Origin: Bradyrhizobium sp. Tv2a-2
GTDB taxonomy: Bacteria > Pseudomonadota > Alphaproteobacteria > Rhizobiales > Xanthobacteraceae
Reading direction: 5' to 3'
DNA: 64,000 bases
Assembly (NCBI RefSeq): GCF_000472425.1
Contig: NZ_AXAI01000012.1
Location: 80,817 to 144,816 of the forward strand
The position numbers and the translations under genes are program-made. Positions 56,365 to 64,000 of this stretch are shown here, in pieces (the stretch's first letter is position 1; each line of letters opens with the position of its first letter). Under the pieces are notes generated by a model. It worked only from the letters and a program-made list of their open reading frames with translations, made no database searches and was not told the origin of the DNA.

Positions 56365-56778
56365 CTATCCCTTCTTCTTCGGCTCCCACTTCTCCGTGGG
56401 GCCGCCGGCATCGCGCCAGGCGGCATAACCGCCGGCGATATGGGCGACCGGCTTCAACCCCATGTCCTGCGCGGTCTTGGCGGCGAGCGCCGAGCGCAAT
56501 CCGCCGGCGCAATGGAAGATGAATTTCTTGTCTTCCTGGAAGATAGGCTTGGCATAGGGGCTCGCCGGATCGATCCAGAACTCCAGCATGCCACGGGTGC
56601 AGGAGAAGGCGCCGGGAATCTTGCCGTCGCGCTCGATCTCGCGGGGATCGCGGATGTCGACGATCACCACGTCGCCGCCTTGCGCGATCCTGATCGCGTC
56701 GGTGGCACTCAGGGTTTCGATCTCGGCATTGGCCTCGTCGATCAGGGCCTTGATGCCGCGGTGGATGGTCTGGGGCAT
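56365..56778 (-). CDS. Single-domain rhodanese-like protein
   Basis: This 137-residue protein has one rhodanese domain with catalytic Cys90 in FIFHCAGGLRSA, the VDIRDPREIERDG element and the GGYAAWRDAGGPTE end. It probably accepts or hands on persulfide sulfur. It is upstream of sseA in the same orientation, suggesting coordinated sulfur transfer; the gap between them is occupied by a repeat. Confidence 0.9.
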   Translation of the reverse strand: MPQTIHRGIKALIDEANAEIETLSATDAIRIAQGGDVVIVDIRDPREIERDGKIPGAFSCTRGMLEFWIDPASPYAKPIFQEDKKFIFHCAGGLRSALAAKTAQDMGLKPVAHIAGGYAAWRDAGGPTEKWEPKKKG

Positions 56779-56828
56779 TGCTCTCCCTCTTTGCTTGTCC
56801 TGTGTTCCGCGCGTCGTTTTGTTCTCGC

Positions 56829-56954
56829 CGTCATTCCGGGGCGCTCGCGCCGGCGAGCGAACTACGGTGCGCGATTGCGCACCTGAGAATCTCGACCCAC
56901 GCCCACAACCTCGGGATTCCGGATCAGCCCGCCTTGCGTGCTGTCCGGAATGAC
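56829..56954. repeat. CGTCATTCCGG inverted-end repeat, copy 5
   Basis: It begins CGTCATTCCGGGGCGCTC and ends TCCGGAATGAC. It occupies most of the gap between the rhodanese gene and the convergent-ended CoxE-like gene. Confidence 0.85.
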
Positions 56955-56965
56955 AAGTGCGTGGG

Positions 56966-58141
56966 CTACCGCACCAGCTCCTTCATCGCGCCTTCCAGTC
57001 CCTCGATGGTGATCGGGAACATACGGTTGGCGAAGAGGCGGCGGATGATGGTCGTCGATTCCGAATAATCCCAGTGCTTCTGCTGCACCGGATTAAGCCA
57101 CACCGCATGCGGATAGGTGCGGATGACGCGGTCGAGCCAGACCGAGCCCGCCTCCTCATTGACATGCTCGACCGAGCCGCCGGGCACCATGATCTCGTAG
57201 GGCGACATCGAGGCGTCGCCGACGAACACGACCTTATAGTCGTGCGGATATTTGTGCAGGATGTCCCAGGTTGGCGTGCGATCGGTGAAACGGCGGCGGT
57301 TCTGCTTCCACACGCCCTCATAAAGGCAATTGTGGAAGTAGAAATATTCCATGTGCTTGAATTCGCTCTTCGCGGCCGAGAACAGCTCCTCGACCTGCTC
57401 GATATGGGAATCCATGGAGCCGCCGATATCGAAGAACACCAAAACCTTCACCGCGTTGCGCCGCTCGGGACGCATATGCACGTCGAGATAGCCGTGGTTG
57501 GCGGTCTCCTTGATGGTGGTGTCGAGGTCGAGTTCGTCAGGCGCGCCGGTACGGGCGAACTTGCGCAGGCGGCGCAGCGCGACCTTGATGTTGCGGATGC
57601 CGAGCTCGACATTGCCGTCGAGGTCCTTGAACTCGCGGCGGTCCCAGACTTTCACCGCACGGAAATTGCGGTTCTTCTCCTGCCCGATGCGCACCCCTTC
57701 CGGGTTATAGCCATGGGCGCCAAAGGGTGAGGTGCCGGCCGTGCCGATCCATTTGTTGCCGCCCTGGTGGCGGCCCTTCTGCTCCTCGAGCCGCTTGCGC
57801 AAGGTCTCCATGAGCTTGTCCCAGCCCATCGCCTCGATCTGCTTCTTCTCTTCCTCGGTAAGGTATTTCTCGGCAAGCTTCTTCAGCCACTCCTCGGGGA
57901 TGTCGGCCTTTTCCATGGCGTCCAGCAGGCTTTCCAGCCCCTTGAACACCGAGCCGAACACGCGGTCGAACTTGTCGAGATTGCGTTCGTCCTTCACCAG
58001 CGCCGCGCGCGACAGGTAGTAGAAGCTCTCCACCGACTGGTCCGCGAGATCGGCGTCGAGCGCCTCCATCAGCGTCAAATATTCGCGCAAGGTCACCGGG
58101 ACCTGCGCATCGCGGAGTGAGGTGAAGAATTGCAAGAACAT
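56966..58141 (-). CDS. CoxE-like VWA domain protein
   Basis: This 391-residue protein has a helical N-terminal part with a charged insert (about 85-125) and a C-terminal VWA domain. The MIDAS motif is DIGGSM (Asp238-Ser242). Typical CoxE features include the GTSPFGAHGYNPEG and RRFTDRTPTWDILHKYP stretches. CoxE-type VWA proteins act with MoxR/CoxD ATPases in metal-centre or complex maturation. A MoxR gene lies divergently 228 bases away. Start assignment to MFLQFF is approximate; MTGNLSP seven codons upstream is possible. Confidence 0.88.
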   Translation of the reverse strand: MFLQFFTSLRDAQVPVTLREYLTLMEALDADLADQSVESFYYLSRAALVKDERNLDKFDRVFGSVFKGLESLLDAMEKADIPEEWLKKLAEKYLTEEEKKQIEAMGWDKLMETLRKRLEEQKGRHQGGNKWIGTAGTSPFGAHGYNPEGVRIGQEKNRNFRAVKVWDRREFKDLDGNVELGIRNIKVALRRLRKFARTGAPDELDLDTTIKETANHGYLDVHMRPERRNAVKVLVFFDIGGSMDSHIEQVEELFSAAKSEFKHMEYFYFHNCLYEGVWKQNRRRFTDRTPTWDILHKYPHDYKVVFVGDASMSPYEIMVPGGSVEHVNEEAGSVWLDRVIRTYPHAVWLNPVQQKHWDYSESTTIIRRLFANRMFPITIEGLEGAMKELVR

Positions 58142-58369
58142 GGGTGACAGATTGCCCGTCATATAATGAACGTCAAGGCCCCCGGGCCGCCCGGCTATCC
58201 CGAACCGGTCGGATTTTGCGCATGGGTGCACCCGGCGCATCCCTCTATTCCCGCAAATAAGGCTGTTTTGGCGGCGTTTTCCTGCTAAGGCAGCGAGGTT
58301 CAGCTTGCGACAAAGGCAGTAGACGACAAGCGCAAAAGGCAGCAAGAGCAGAAGGCGAGGCAAAGCTCG

Positions 58370-59212
58370 ATGAAATTTACCGGCACCAAGAATTACGTTG
58401 CCACCGATGACCTCAAGGTCGCCGTCAATGCGGCGATCGTGCTCGAGCGTCCGCTGCTGATAAAGGGCGAGCCCGGCACCGGCAAGACGGTGCTCGCCGA
58501 GGAAGTGGCGAAGGCGCTTGGCGCCCCTCTTCTGACCTGGCACATCAAGTCCACCACCAAGGCGCAGCAGGGCCTCTACGAATACGACGCGGTGTCGCGT
58601 CTGCGCGACAGCCAGCTCGGCGACGCCCGCGTCTCCGACATCAAGAACTACATCAAGCGCGGCAAGCTGTGGGAGGCATTCACCCTGGAGCAGCGCCCGG
58701 TGCTCTTGATCGACGAGATCGACAAGGCCGACATCGAATTTCCGAACGACCTCCTGCTCGAGCTCGATCGCATGGAATTCCATGTCTACGAGACCGGCGA
58801 GACCATCAAGGCCAAGCTCCGCCCGATCGTGATGATCACCTCGAACAATGAGAAGGAATTGCCGGACGCCTTCCTGCGCCGCTGCTTCTTCCATTACATC
58901 AAGTTCCCGGATGCCGACACCATGGGCCGGATCGTCGACGTGCATTTCCCCGACATAAAGAAGCGCCTGGTCGAGGAAGCGCTGCGCATCTTCTTCGAGG
59001 TCCGCGAGGTGCCCGGGTTGAAGAAAAAGCCCTCGACCAGCGAGCTGCTCGATTGGCTGAAGCTCCTGCTCAACGAGGACATCACGCCTGAAATGCTCAG
59101 GGAGCGCGACCCGCGCAAGCTGATCCCGCCGCTGCACGGCGCACTGCTCAAGAACGAGCAGGACGTGCATCTGTTCGAGCGGCTGGCGTTCTTGAGCCGG
59201 CGCGAGGTCTGA
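58370..59212 (+). CDS. MoxR-type AAA+ ATPase
   Basis: This 280-residue AAA+ ATPase has Walker A GEPGTGKT (33-40), Walker B VLLIDEID (111-118), sensor 1 MITSNNE and sensor 2/arginine region (LPDAFLRRCFF). It is of the MoxR/CoxD subgroup. It probably remodels or loads a client together with the divergent CoxE-like VWA protein. The client is not encoded nearby; the usual CO-dehydrogenase-type cox genes are absent here. Confidence 0.92.
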   Translation: MKFTGTKNYVATDDLKVAVNAAIVLERPLLIKGEPGTGKTVLAEEVAKALGAPLLTWHIKSTTKAQQGLYEYDAVSRLRDSQLGDARVSDIKNYIKRGKLWEAFTLEQRPVLLIDEIDKADIEFPNDLLLELDRMEFHVYETGETIKAKLRPIVMITSNNEKELPDAFLRRCFFHYIKFPDADTMGRIVDVHFPDIKKRLVEEALRIFFEVREVPGLKKKPSTSELLDWLKLLLNEDITPEMLRERDPRKLIPPLHGALLKNEQDVHLFERLAFLSRREV

Positions 59213-59221
59213 TCGGAAGTT

Positions 59222-59342
59222 ACCTCGCCCCGCTTGCGGTCCGCTTGCGGGAGAGGTCCGATTGCATCGCCAGATGCGATCCGGGCAAGGGAGACTCAAG
59301 ACGAGCTCAGCGCATGGAGAGTTCCCCTCACCTGCCGCGCGT
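59222..59342. repeat. Dispersed CTC-rich intergenic repeat, second copy
   Basis: It resembles the element at 16896 (CCTCGCCCCGC, GATTGCATCGCCAGATGCGATCC, CCCCTCACC). It follows the MoxR gene; no gene is visible in the gap. Confidence 0.6.
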
Positions 59343-59396
59343 TCCGCGCGGGTGCAGTTCTGAATCGCTTCACGCCAGCTTGAGAGCTCCGTCGGT

Positions 59397-59945
59397 TCAG
59401 CCCGGAGCGGTCGGCGGCTCTGTCGCCTGCTCCTTCAGCCACATGCGGGCGGAATGAATGCTGTGAAAATCCTTGATCGACAGCTCGTCGGACACTCTTG
59501 CATGAATTCTCCCGATCGTAAGCCTGCCGAAGAAGGTCATCGAAACCGCGGTTGCCACCGCCTTAAGGCCAGCCGCTCGGGCTCGCGGCAGCCAGTCGTT
59601 TATGATCCAGTGCTGATCTTCGGCATGCACGATCGGCAAATCGGAGTCGTCACCTAGGATCTTGTCAGCCGAATGTTCCGAGAGCATGGAAATAATAATC
59701 TCGTGAATGAAACGCAGCTGTGCGCTCGTTGCGTACTTTCGCCAGACAATTTCGATACAGCGCAGGCATCTGTCGTATGACAGTTGGCAAATCGGATTGT
59801 CCTGCGGATTCTGCAACAGCAGAACTCCGTCAACGGATTCAGCTTCGATGACGCGGCATAAGTTCGCCAAGGAGCTTCCTATCATTCCGACCCTCTTGTT
59901 CCTGCTGCCCGCAGATATTCTAACAGTGCGTCGATAACCATACAA
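59397..59945 (-). CDS. STAS-like hypothetical protein
   Basis: This 182-residue protein has a C-terminal part (DQHWIINDWLPRARAAGLKA, DFHSIHSARMWLKEQ) similar to the SpoIIAA-like STAS fold. The N-terminal half has a Cys pair (DRCLRCIEIVW). Its codon use is noticeably less GC-rich than neighbours. An internal start (MIGSSLANL) 20 residues in is possible. It lies 57 bases downstream of the AEC transporter on the same strand. The function is unknown. Confidence 0.6.
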   Translation of the reverse strand: MYGYRRTVRISAGSRNKRVGMIGSSLANLCRVIEAESVDGVLLLQNPQDNPICQLSYDRCLRCIEIVWRKYATSAQLRFIHEIIISMLSEHSADKILGDDSDLPIVHAEDQHWIINDWLPRARAAGLKAVATAVSMTFFGRLTIGRIHARVSDELSIKDFHSIHSARMWLKEQATEPPTAPG

Positions 59946-60002
59946 ATGCTCTCAAAACTTACTGATGTCGCCTGAATCGATGCCTTCAGGCCTGAGGCCG
60001 AT

Positions 60003-60947
60003 TCAACCGGCTGTCACTGCAAGTCCGGACAGGGCGTAGAGCCAGCCCAACAGCGTCGCAACCGACAGCAGCGTGGTGATCGAGACCGTGGCCGCGACCA
60101 GCGGTTCCTCCACCTTGTACGCGCCGGCCAGGATATAGACGGTCTTGGCGGTCGGCACGGCGGCGCAGACGACGGCTGCGACCGTGTAAAGCGGATTGAG
60201 GCCCAACAGGACGCACAGCACGTAGACGATCAACGGCATGATCACGAGCTTGACGGCCGCGAGCGCAATGGAGCCTGCGAGGTTCGAGGTTATTCCCTCA
60301 AGCGACAGGCCGAGCCCTATGGCGAACAGCGCGCACGGCGTGAGCGCAGCCGCGAAGATGTTCAGATAGGCCGCGAGCGGGGCCGGAATCGGTGCTCCCG
60401 TGATCGCCCATGCCAGACCGATCAGGGTCGATAGCACCATCGGATTGAGCACGATCTGCTTCATCAGGACGAGCATGCCTGAGGTCCCGTGCTTGCCGCT
60501 TCCCTCGCTTTCCAGGAGGATGACAGTGGCAGGGAACATCACTGCCGCCACGAAGACGGTTGCGACGGCGGCGGGCAGGACGGCGGGCTGGCCGTAGACC
60601 GAGTGAAGGATCGGAAGCGCCACAAATCCGGTATTGGTCATCGCTGCCGACATTCCGTACATCGTGCTGCTGGCGAGGCCGCGTCCGAATCCCGCGCGCA
60701 GCGCCAGGAGCACCAGCAGGAAGCAGAGTATGGAGCCGCCGCCGAACGCGAGCAGAAAGCGCCATTCCAGAAGACTGCGCGCCGATTCCTGTGCGATCGT
60801 CACAAACAAGAGCGCCGGCATCGCGACATTGTAGGCAAAATGCACGAGCCCGTCGGCAAGTGATCGCGAGATGTAGCCCAGCCAACCGGCCAGCCAGCCG
60901 GTGACGATGATGGCAAACACGGGCAGGACCAGGTTAGCCACGTCCAT
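60003..60947 (-). CDS. AEC family (auxin efflux carrier-type) transporter
   Basis: This 314-residue membrane protein has about ten TM helices in two bundles, with the AEC-type FALPILHSVYGQPAVLPAAV and the Asn/Pro-containing GSIALAAVKLVIMPLIVYVL and APVPTAKTVYILAGAY-like elements. AEC carriers move organic acids or malonate and amino acids. GAGGGAAA precedes the ATG. The substrate is unknown. Confidence 0.88.
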   Translation of the reverse strand: MDVANLVLPVFAIIVTGWLAGWLGYISRSLADGLVHFAYNVAMPALLFVTIAQESARSLLEWRFLLAFGGGSILCFLLVLLALRAGFGRGLASSTMYGMSAAMTNTGFVALPILHSVYGQPAVLPAAVATVFVAAVMFPATVILLESEGSGKHGTSGMLVLMKQIVLNPMVLSTLIGLAWAITGAPIPAPLAAYLNIFAAALTPCALFAIGLGLSLEGITSNLAGSIALAAVKLVIMPLIVYVLCVLLGLNPLYTVAAVVCAAVPTAKTVYILAGAYKVEEPLVAATVSITTLLSVATLLGWLYALSGLAVTAG

Positions 60948-61056
60948 CGCGTTTCCCTCGACGTTGCGGCGCCCGATTCAAGCGCGTTCTCCAAAAGTAT
61001 ACCGCAATGGTGACACTTTGCAGCGATCCACCGCAGAGAGGACGTCGCTCTACGAG

Positions 61057-61161
61057 CTAAAGCATGATCCGGAAAAGTGTGCAGCGGTTTTCCGAAAAGA
61101 TCATGCTCAATCAAAGACCTAAAGCGCGATGACGATTCAACCAAATCTCATCGCGCTTTAG
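61057..61161 (+). repeat. 105-bp two-hairpin repeat, copy 5
   Basis: Same layout as copy 1. Its CTTTAG end supplies the TAA stop of the minus-strand TMEM175-like gene. With copy 6 it brackets that gene in inverted orientation. Confidence 0.9.
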
Positions 61162-61775
61162 GTATCTTCAGAATCAACGCCCTCTCCCGCCTGTCGCTCT
61201 GCCCATGGCGGTTCGGGCCTCAAATAGACGACCAGACAGCAAATGCACATGCCGAGCCCAACCAGTGGATATTTCAGCGCGACGAACACCGCCGCACCGA
61301 AGGCGCACAAGGTTATCACCGACCGGACGCGCATGATCCTGCGCACTTTCGGTATGATCGTCATGCCGGGCATCCAATCGACCAGGTCCCAAATCAAGGC
61401 GAGATAGGTGACGTTCACAAGGAAGAGGACGGCTGCGTAGAACGCCACCGGCTGCGGCGCGAGCCGGCTCACCGCCATCCAGGCCGTGGACAGCGGCAGC
61501 AACGACATCGAAAACAGATGTGCGAAATTGAACCACAGGAGCCGCGGGGTCGCTTCATCGGCGTAGCGCATCAGGTAATGGTGATTGGCCCAGACAATGG
61601 CGATGAACAGATAGCTCACGGCATAGCTCAGCCATGTCGGCCACAGCGCGAGGAGCGCATCAAACGTCGGACGTTCCGGCGGCCTCAATTCCAGAACCAG
61701 CACCGTGATGAGAACGGCGAACACGCCATCCGAGAACGCGCTCAGTCGTTCAGGTGTGGCCCGGCGCAGCTTCAT
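61158..61775 (-). CDS. TMEM175-like potassium channel family protein
   Basis: This 205-residue protein has six hydrophobic helices and the family signature FSDGVFAV (about 14-21) in the first helix, which lines the pore of TMEM175-type K+ channels. YAVSYLFIAIVWANHHYLMR and LFSMSLLPLSTAWMA are typical. The bacterial form functions as a tetramer. The stop codon lies within a 105-bp repeat; the other repeat copy sits 40 bases upstream of the start. Confidence 0.9.
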   Translation of the reverse strand: MKLRRATPERLSAFSDGVFAVLITVLVLELRPPERPTFDALLALWPTWLSYAVSYLFIAIVWANHHYLMRYADEATPRLLWFNFAHLFSMSLLPLSTAWMAVSRLAPQPVAFYAAVLFLVNVTYLALIWDLVDWMPGMTIIPKVRRIMRVRSVITLCAFGAAVFVALKYPLVGLGMCICCLVVYLRPEPPWAERQAGEGVDSEDT

Positions 61776-61814
61776 GCGGTCTCTCGTTGCTCAAGGTTCA
61801 TCTGCACCTGCGCT

Positions 61815-61919
61815 CTAAGGCGCGATGAGATTGGGTTGAATCGTCATCGCGCTTCAGGTTTACAATTGAGCATGATCTTCTCGGAAAACCGCTACACACT
61901 TTTCCGGATCATGCTTTAG
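61815..61919 (-). repeat. 105-bp two-hairpin repeat, copy 6 (inverted)
   Basis: Reverse-complement of the common form with small changes at the CTAAGG end. Its other end supplies the TAA stop of the DUF4239 gene. Confidence 0.9.
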
Positions 61920-62701
61920 TTCAGCGGCGCAAGCGTGTGCTCGAGCTGCTCCTTGGGCAACTGCATCAGCCCGACGAAGGGCTGGCTGAGGTCGGCGACC
62001 AAGAACAGTGCGCTCGATACCGAAAGCGCGAAGACGAGCAGCGCCGCGATCATCAGGCGGCCGGGTTCGACGAACAGGGAAAAGCTGGCGAAGATCACGG
62101 CGAGCCAGAAGATCAGGATCAGGAGGAACGGCGTCAGGATCGGCTTGTCGCCGTCGGCAAACATCAGAAGGCGGGTGTACGCGATCTCGGCGGCGTCGTT
62201 CTCGAGTCGCCGCTTGATCGCGCGTTGCGCATCATTGGCGGGCGTCAGCGCCGCAATCGCGCTGTTGAGCTGCTCGGCGAGCGAGGCGGCAGTGAAGGCG
62301 CTGGTCTGCGCGGCCGATTGCTTCTCGCGCCAGATGCGGTCGACGGCGGCGGGAATCGCTTGGCGCATCAGGATGCGGACCTGCGTCGCCTCCGGCCCGT
62401 ATTGCACCAGTAGCTGGTCGGTCTCGACCAGGTACGCCGCAAGGGTGCGGAAGTGGGAATCCTGGATGTCATAGGAGGTTTTGGCCGACGCAATCATCAG
62501 GCTGATCAGGACCGCCGCGAGCGTGGTCAGGAAGCCGGCGCCGAGCCGGATGACGTCCCTGGCGTCCTCGCGCACATGGACGGCGGGAATCTGCCGGCGC
62601 AGGATCATGCCGAGCACTATGCCGGCCACGATCGCCACAAAGGAGATCAGGAAAATCCGCCCCGACGTCACGACAATCCCGCTTGCGAACGCACGATCCA
62701 A
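61916..62701 (-). CDS. DUF4239 (bestrophin-like) membrane protein
   Basis: This 261-residue protein has about four TM helices: two at the N-terminus (about 15-35 and 50-70) and two at the C-terminus (about 190-212 and 216-236), with a helical middle. It matches the DUF4239/bestrophin-like family. The start at 62701 is a TTG; no nearby ATG gives a better N-terminus, so the start is uncertain. The stop comes from the repeat. Confidence 0.78.
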   Translation of the reverse strand: MDRAFASGIVVTSGRIFLISFVAIVAGIVLGMILRRQIPAVHVREDARDVIRLGAGFLTTLAAVLISLMIASAKTSYDIQDSHFRTLAAYLVETDQLLVQYGPEATQVRILMRQAIPAAVDRIWREKQSAAQTSAFTAASLAEQLNSAIAALTPANDAQRAIKRRLENDAAEIAYTRLLMFADGDKPILTPFLLILIFWLAVIFASFSLFVEPGRLMIAALLVFALSVSSALFLVADLSQPFVGLMQLPKEQLEHTLAPLN

Positions 62702-62836
62702 TCGACCGACGCCAATCTAGCCGGTTACGCCGGCTTGGCTAGCCCGATCAATGGTGCGACGAGGCGCTGGAAACTCTTCGGGCCGGAAAACTCGGTTCAC
62801 CTCTCCCGAGGGAGAGGTGCGCCCCGCCGCGCCCGT

Positions 62837-64000
62837 TCAGTTTACCCTCGCGCCCTTGCCCCGGATCAGGTCGCTTGCCTTGTCGGCGATCATCATGGTG
62901 GAGGCGTTGAGATTGGCCGAGATCATGCGCGGCATCACCGAGGCGTCGATGACGCGCAGGCCCTCGAGCCCGTGTACACGGAGCTGGTCGTCGACCACGG
63001 CCCAGGTGCTGTCCGCCGGTCCCATGCGGCAGGTGCAGCCGGGATGGAAGGTCGTGGTGCCGCGCTGGGTGGCGGCGCCGAGGAATTCGTCGTCGCTCTG
63101 CACATTGGGCCCTGGGAAATCCTCGTAGGCGTAGTAAGGCGCAAGGGGGCCCGACTGGAGCAGCCGGCGCGCGAGCTTCATGCCGGCCACGATGACGCGG
63201 CGATCAAGCTCGGCTGCGAGGTAGTTGGTCTGGATGATCGGCGGCGCGAACGGATCCGCGGAGCGGAGACGGACAAAGCCCCGGCTCTCGGGGCGCTGCT
63301 GCCAGGACGCCACCGTCATGCCGGGCTCGTCCTCGAGCTGGCCCTGCACGCCCTCCTTGTAGCTTGCGGGCGTGAAGGTGAGCTGCAGGTCGGAGCTTTC
63401 GGTGGTCTCGCCCGAATGCCAGAAGCAATAGACCATGGTCGGCGACAGCGAGAGCAGGCCGCGCCGGGTCGTGGCCCATTTCAGCGCCTCGACCCAGAGA
63501 TGCCAGCCTTGCCTGAGCTCGTTGATGGTCCTGATGTTCTTGACCCGCGCCACCGTGCGCGGCGCGTAATGATCCTGCAGGCCCTCGCCGACCGCGGGAA
63601 GCGCATGGCGCACCTGGATGCCCAGCGACTGCAAGAGCCCGGGGGCGCCAATGCCCGACAATTGCAACAGCTGCGGCGAGTTGTAGGCGCCACCGGCAAG
63701 GATCACCTCCTTGTTGGCGCGCACCTCCAGCGGTGTGCCGCCGCGGCCGCCCTTGATGTAGCGCACGCCAACGGCGCGCTTGCCCTCGAATATAATCTCG
63801 GTCGCATGCGCATGCGTCGTGACACGGACGTTGGCGCGCTTGCGTGCCGGATGCAGGAAGGCTGTCGCTGCGCTGACGCGGCGGCCGTTGCGGATGGTGC
63901 GCTGGGCGTAGGACACGCCCTCCTGGATCGCGCCGTTGTAGTCGGGGTTGCGCGGGATGCCGAGCGAGATCGCGCCCGCCATGAAGGCTTCGCAGAGCGT
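62837..64000 (-). CDS. GMC oxidoreductase, 5-prime end beyond window
   Basis: This is the C-terminal part (at least 387 residues) of a glucose-methanol-choline flavoprotein. Visible are the second GMC signature (EVILAGGAYNSPQLLQLSGIG), substrate region SPTMVYCFWHSGET and the catalytic His-containing TFHPGCTCRMGP near the C-terminus, with ISANLNASTMMIADKASDLI. It likely oxidises an alcohol such as choline or a polyethylene-glycol-type compound. The reading frame continues beyond 64000, so the FAD-binding GxGxxG is not seen. Confidence 0.92.
   Translation of the reverse strand, partial: TLCEAFMAGAISLGIPRNPDYNGAIQEGVSYAQRTIRNGRRVSAATAFLHPARKRANVRVTTHAHATEIIFEGKRAVGVRYIKGGRGGTPLEVRANKEVILAGGAYNSPQLLQLSGIGAPGLLQSLGIQVRHALPAVGEGLQDHYAPRTVARVKNIRTINELRQGWHLWVEALKWATTRRGLLSLSPTMVYCFWHSGETTESSDLQLTFTPASYKEGVQGQLEDEPGMTVASWQQRPESRGFVRLRSADPFAPPIIQTNYLAAELDRRVIVAGMKLARRLLQSGPLAPYYAYEDFPGPNVQSDDEFLGAATQRGTTTFHPGCTCRMGPADSTWAVVDDQLRVHGLEGLRVIDASVMPRMISANLNASTMMIADKASDLIRGKGARVN

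Noticed and set aside
58142..59299. N-terminal extension of the CoxE-like frame to 59299
   Set aside because: It would be antisense to the MoxR gene; only the part from 58141 has VWA-type features.

Overview
The window is high-GC alphaproteobacterial chromosome, most likely Bradyrhizobium or a close Nitrobacteraceae relative. This rests on the gene content (DUF2147, FecR, DUF2277, DUF2188 and glycine-zipper small proteins, a bacterioferritin with an Irr-type iron control element) and on two dispersed intergenic repeat families I associate with that group. I see no rRNA, tRNA, CRISPR array, transposase, integrase or phage gene. The window is core or near-core chromosome, with a few genes of lower GC.

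Layout. 0-9.4 kb: an amidase, a SAM methyltransferase, and mostly secreted proteins (RlpA-like, extensin-like lipoprotein, a divergent DUF2147 pair around a large dyad, a FecR-domain protein). 9.4-13.3 kb: a three-gene PaoABC-type molybdenum aldehyde oxidoreductase operon. 13.4-20 kb: a NUDIX hydrolase, then a putative lipid-modification island: a long-form phosphatidylserine decarboxylase divergent from a membrane-anchored class III aminotransferase, an Mpo1/DUF962-like membrane protein, a PmtA-like methyltransferase and an MgtA/SqdX-like glycosyltransferase. 20-28 kb: L,D-transpeptidase, DUF4403 protein, amino-acid-type ABC binding protein, PRC-barrel protein, and an OmpR/EnvZ-type two-component pair. 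28-36 kb: a polytopic membrane protein, a lytic transglycosylase, then a TPP riboswitch followed by thiO-thiS-thiG-thiE-thiC and a Mug-type DNA glycosylase overlapping thiC. 36-46 kb: RidA, GST, a hybrid histidine kinase, DnaJ-domain protein, SDR, a collagen-like protein, small DUF proteins, an ArsR-like regulator, an NTF2-like and a PPOX-type protein. 46-52 kb: bfd-bfr with an Irr box, two glycine-zipper secreted proteins, the ettA-lytic transglycosylase operon and a D-2-hydroxyacid dehydrogenase. 52-64 kb: a second L,D-transpeptidase, an Ala/Pro-rich membrane protein, two rhodanese-type sulfurtransferases, a CoxE-like VWA protein divergent from a MoxR ATPase, an AEC transporter, a TMEM175-like channel, a DUF4239 protein and a GMC oxidoreductase cut by the window edge.

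Themes. Cell-wall functions are frequent (RlpA, extensin-like, two L,D-transpeptidases, two lytic transglycosylases). A 105-bp two-hairpin repeat occurs six times and supplies the stop codon of three neighbouring genes. A second family with inverted CGTCATTCCGG ends sits between genes of apparent operons, including two positions in the thi cluster. The best candidate for an undescribed system is the lipid island at 14.3-19.9 kb.
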